Source: Acidobacteriaceae bacterium
Lineage (GTDB): Bacteria; Acidobacteriota; Terriglobia; Terriglobales; Acidobacteriaceae
Assembly: GCA_003164255.1 (NCBI GenBank)
Contig: PLST01000132.1
Location: 12,978 to 20,130, forward strand
Direction of reading: 5' to 3'
Length of the DNA stretch: 7,153 nt
Made by a program: the position numbers and the translations under genes. The notes beneath the pieces are model-generated. The model had not been told where the DNA came from, searched no databases, and worked only from the letters and a program-made list of their open reading frames with translations. Shown here in pieces: positions 5,770 to 7,153 of this stretch. Numbering within the stretch: the first letter of the stretch is position 1; each line of letters opens with the position of its first letter.

Positions 5770-7153
5770 ATGGCGTATCCCGATCCAGACGCGCACGCAG
5801 CCGCAGACACCATCGCCGCCGTCTCCACTCCCCCCGGCCGTGGCGGCATCGGCATCGTGCGTCTCTCCGGCCCTGACGCAGCCTCCATCGCCGTGCAGCT
5901 CGTCCGCCTGCGCCAGCCGCTCGAGCACGCCCGCGCCCGCCTCGCTGACGTTCTCGATGATGCCCAGCCCGCCGAATCCTCGCGCATCGACGAAGCCCTC
6001 GTCACCTACTTCGCCGCGCCCCACTCCTACACCGCAGAAGACCTGGTCGAGATCGCCGCGCACGGCTCCCCCATCGTCCTCGATCTGCTCCTGCGCCGCG
6101 CCCTGGCTCTCGGCGCGCGCCTCGCCCACCCCGGCGAGTTCACCCAGCGCGCCTTTCTCTCCGGCCGTCTCGACCTCACTCAGGCCGAGGCCGTCCGCGA
6201 TCTCATCGAGGCCCAGACCCTCGCCCAGGCGCGCCAGGCCGCCAGCCAGCTCGGCGGCGCGCTCAGCCACCGCGTCGCTCCCGTCAAGGAATCCCTCGTC
6301 GAGCTCATCGCCCTGCTCGAAGCCGGCATCGACTTTGCGGAAGACGACGTGGACGTAGCGCCCCAGGCAGAAATTGCTCTGCGCATCGACAGACTGACGC
6401 CACCACTGACGTCGCTTGAAGCCTCGTTCGCCCGTGGCCGCATCGTACACGACGGGCTCACCCTGGCCATCGTGGGACGTCCCAACGCCGGCAAGAGCTC
6501 TCTCTTCAATCGACTCGTCGAGAGCGACCGCGCCATTGTGACGGCGACGCCCGGCACCACCCGCGACACGGTCACCGAGCGCATTTCGCTCGACGGCATC
6601 CCCTTGGAGCTGGTCGACACCGCCGGTCTGCGCGAGAGTCCGCGCGAATATCTGGAGGAGGCGGAGCAGTTGGGAATCCACCGCAGCCGAGAAGCGTTGG
6701 CCGACGCGTCCCTGGTGCTCGTGGTCCTGGACGCAACCCAGCCGCTCAACGAAGAGGAACATCGTTTGCTCGGAGCAGTTCAGGGCCGTCCTGCGCTGGT
6801 AGCCATCAACAAGAGCGATCTCAAGAAAGTGGATTCTTCCGCGGATGAAATCGCCGGTATTCCCGCCCTCCAGACCTCTGCATTAACAGGCGATGGAATC
6901 CCTGCGTTGCGTGAACGCATTCTGGCTCTGGCGACGGGCGGGGCTGCATCGGAGCCTGGCATGTTGACCAGCCTCCGGCACCACCAGGCGATCACGACCG
7001 CTCTGTCTGCGCTGGCCGACGCGGCACAGGCCAATGCAGACTCCATCCCCCACGAGATGATTCTGCTCGACCTCTACCGGGCTCTGTGGGCGCTTGACTC
7101 CCTGACCGGTCAGACGACTTCCGACGATATTCTGAATCTGATCTTTTCCACCT
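5770..7153 (+). CDS. mnmE: tRNA-modification GTPase MnmE (TrmE), 3' end just beyond window
   Basis: The frame stays open from ATG at 5770 to the window edge, giving 461 residues. MnmE, with MnmG, installs the (carboxymethyl)aminomethyl group on wobble uridine 34 of certain tRNAs in the cytoplasm, using a folate one-carbon unit, FAD and GTP hydrolysis. The N-terminal folate-binding domain opens with TIAAVSTPPGRGGIGIVRLS (about 14-33) and includes HSYTAEDLVEIAAHGSP. The helical domain begins around GEFTQRAFLSGRLDLTQAEA. The inserted G domain has all key motifs: G1 GRPNAGKSS (236-244), G2 GTTRD (262-266), G3 DTAG (283-286) and G4 NKSD (347-350). E299 aligns by eye with the catalytic Glu282 of the E. 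coli enzyme. The C-terminus reads TGQTTSDDILNLIFST, so only the conserved FCIGK-like tail with its functional cysteine is cut off by the window. The usual length is about 450-470 residues. Codon use in the first 185 codons is much more C-ending than in the rest. Confidence 0.97.
   Translation, partial: MAYPDPDAHAAADTIAAVSTPPGRGGIGIVRLSGPDAASIAVQLVRLRQPLEHARARLADVLDDAQPAESSRIDEALVTYFAAPHSYTAEDLVEIAAHGSPIVLDLLLRRALALGARLAHPGEFTQRAFLSGRLDLTQAEAVRDLIEAQTLAQARQAASQLGGALSHRVAPVKESLVELIALLEAGIDFAEDDVDVAPQAEIALRIDRLTPPLTSLEASFARGRIVHDGLTLAIVGRPNAGKSSLFNRLVESDRAIVTATPGTTRDTVTERISLDGIPLELVDTAGLRESPREYLEEAEQLGIHRSREALADASLVLVVLDATQPLNEEEHRLLGAVQGRPALVAINKSDLKKVDSSADEIAGIPALQTSALTGDGIPALRERILALATGGAASEPGMLTSLRHHQAITTALSALADAAQANADSIPHEMILLDLYRALWALDSLTGQTTSDDILNLIFST

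Noticed and set aside
5752..6762. Long minus-strand open frame (336 codons) antisense to mnmE
   Set aside because: It lies wholly opposite a clearly recognisable mnmE. GC-rich coding DNA with C-ending codons routinely keeps the opposite frame open, and the translation is low-complexity (Gly, Ala, Glu and Asp rich) with no recognisable domain.
1..7153. CRISPR arrays, insertion sequences, tRNA or rRNA genes, phage or defence genes
   Set aside because: No repeated spacer pattern, transposase, tRNA-like cloverleaf or recognisable defence domain was seen in any part of the window.

Overview
The window looks like ordinary chromosomal DNA from an Acidobacteriota bacterium (Terriglobia-like). The main evidence is the large Oar-like TonB-dependent receptor, with an N-terminal carboxypeptidase-regulatory-like domain and a C-terminus of the form RGEFFNLFN...RQIQLSLKMIY. 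It sits beside a secreted GH27 glycoside hydrolase, in GC-rich DNA. The genus cannot be fixed from sequence alone.

Layout. Positions 1-369 (+) hold the last 122 codons of a PfkB/ribokinase-family kinase. A 61-base convergent gap (370-430) contains a hairpin that could end transcription from both sides. Positions 431-1951 (-) encode a secreted GH27 alpha-galactosidase with an extra N-terminal beta-rich domain. A 218-base gap (1952-2169) follows. It holds the alpha-galactosidase leader, with overlapping hairpins and a good ribosome binding site, and a hairpin with a short T-run that may end the upstream receptor transcript. Positions 2170-5628 (-) encode the receptor. A 141-base divergent gap (5629-5769) holds a perfect TATAAT for the receptor side and an 8-bp inverted repeat. 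Positions 5770-7153 (+) hold mnmE, complete except for its last few codons.

How the genes fit together. The receptor and the alpha-galactosidase are co-oriented and probably form a small galactoside-scavenging unit. The hydrolase would release galactose from oligosaccharides or galactomannan side chains in the periplasm or outside the cell, and the receptor would import the ligand across the outer membrane. A sugar-kinase role for the PfkB protein would suit this, but it is on the opposite strand and its substrate is unknown. MnmE is a housekeeping tRNA-modification GTPase and appears unrelated to the sugar genes.

I did not find a convincing new defence, mobile or regulatory system. The most useful second looks are: a block of strand-asymmetric, C-rich composition covering the 5' parts of both divergent genes; the competing hairpins in the alpha-galactosidase leader; the extra domain on the alpha-galactosidase; and the uncertain, cysteine-rich start of the receptor.
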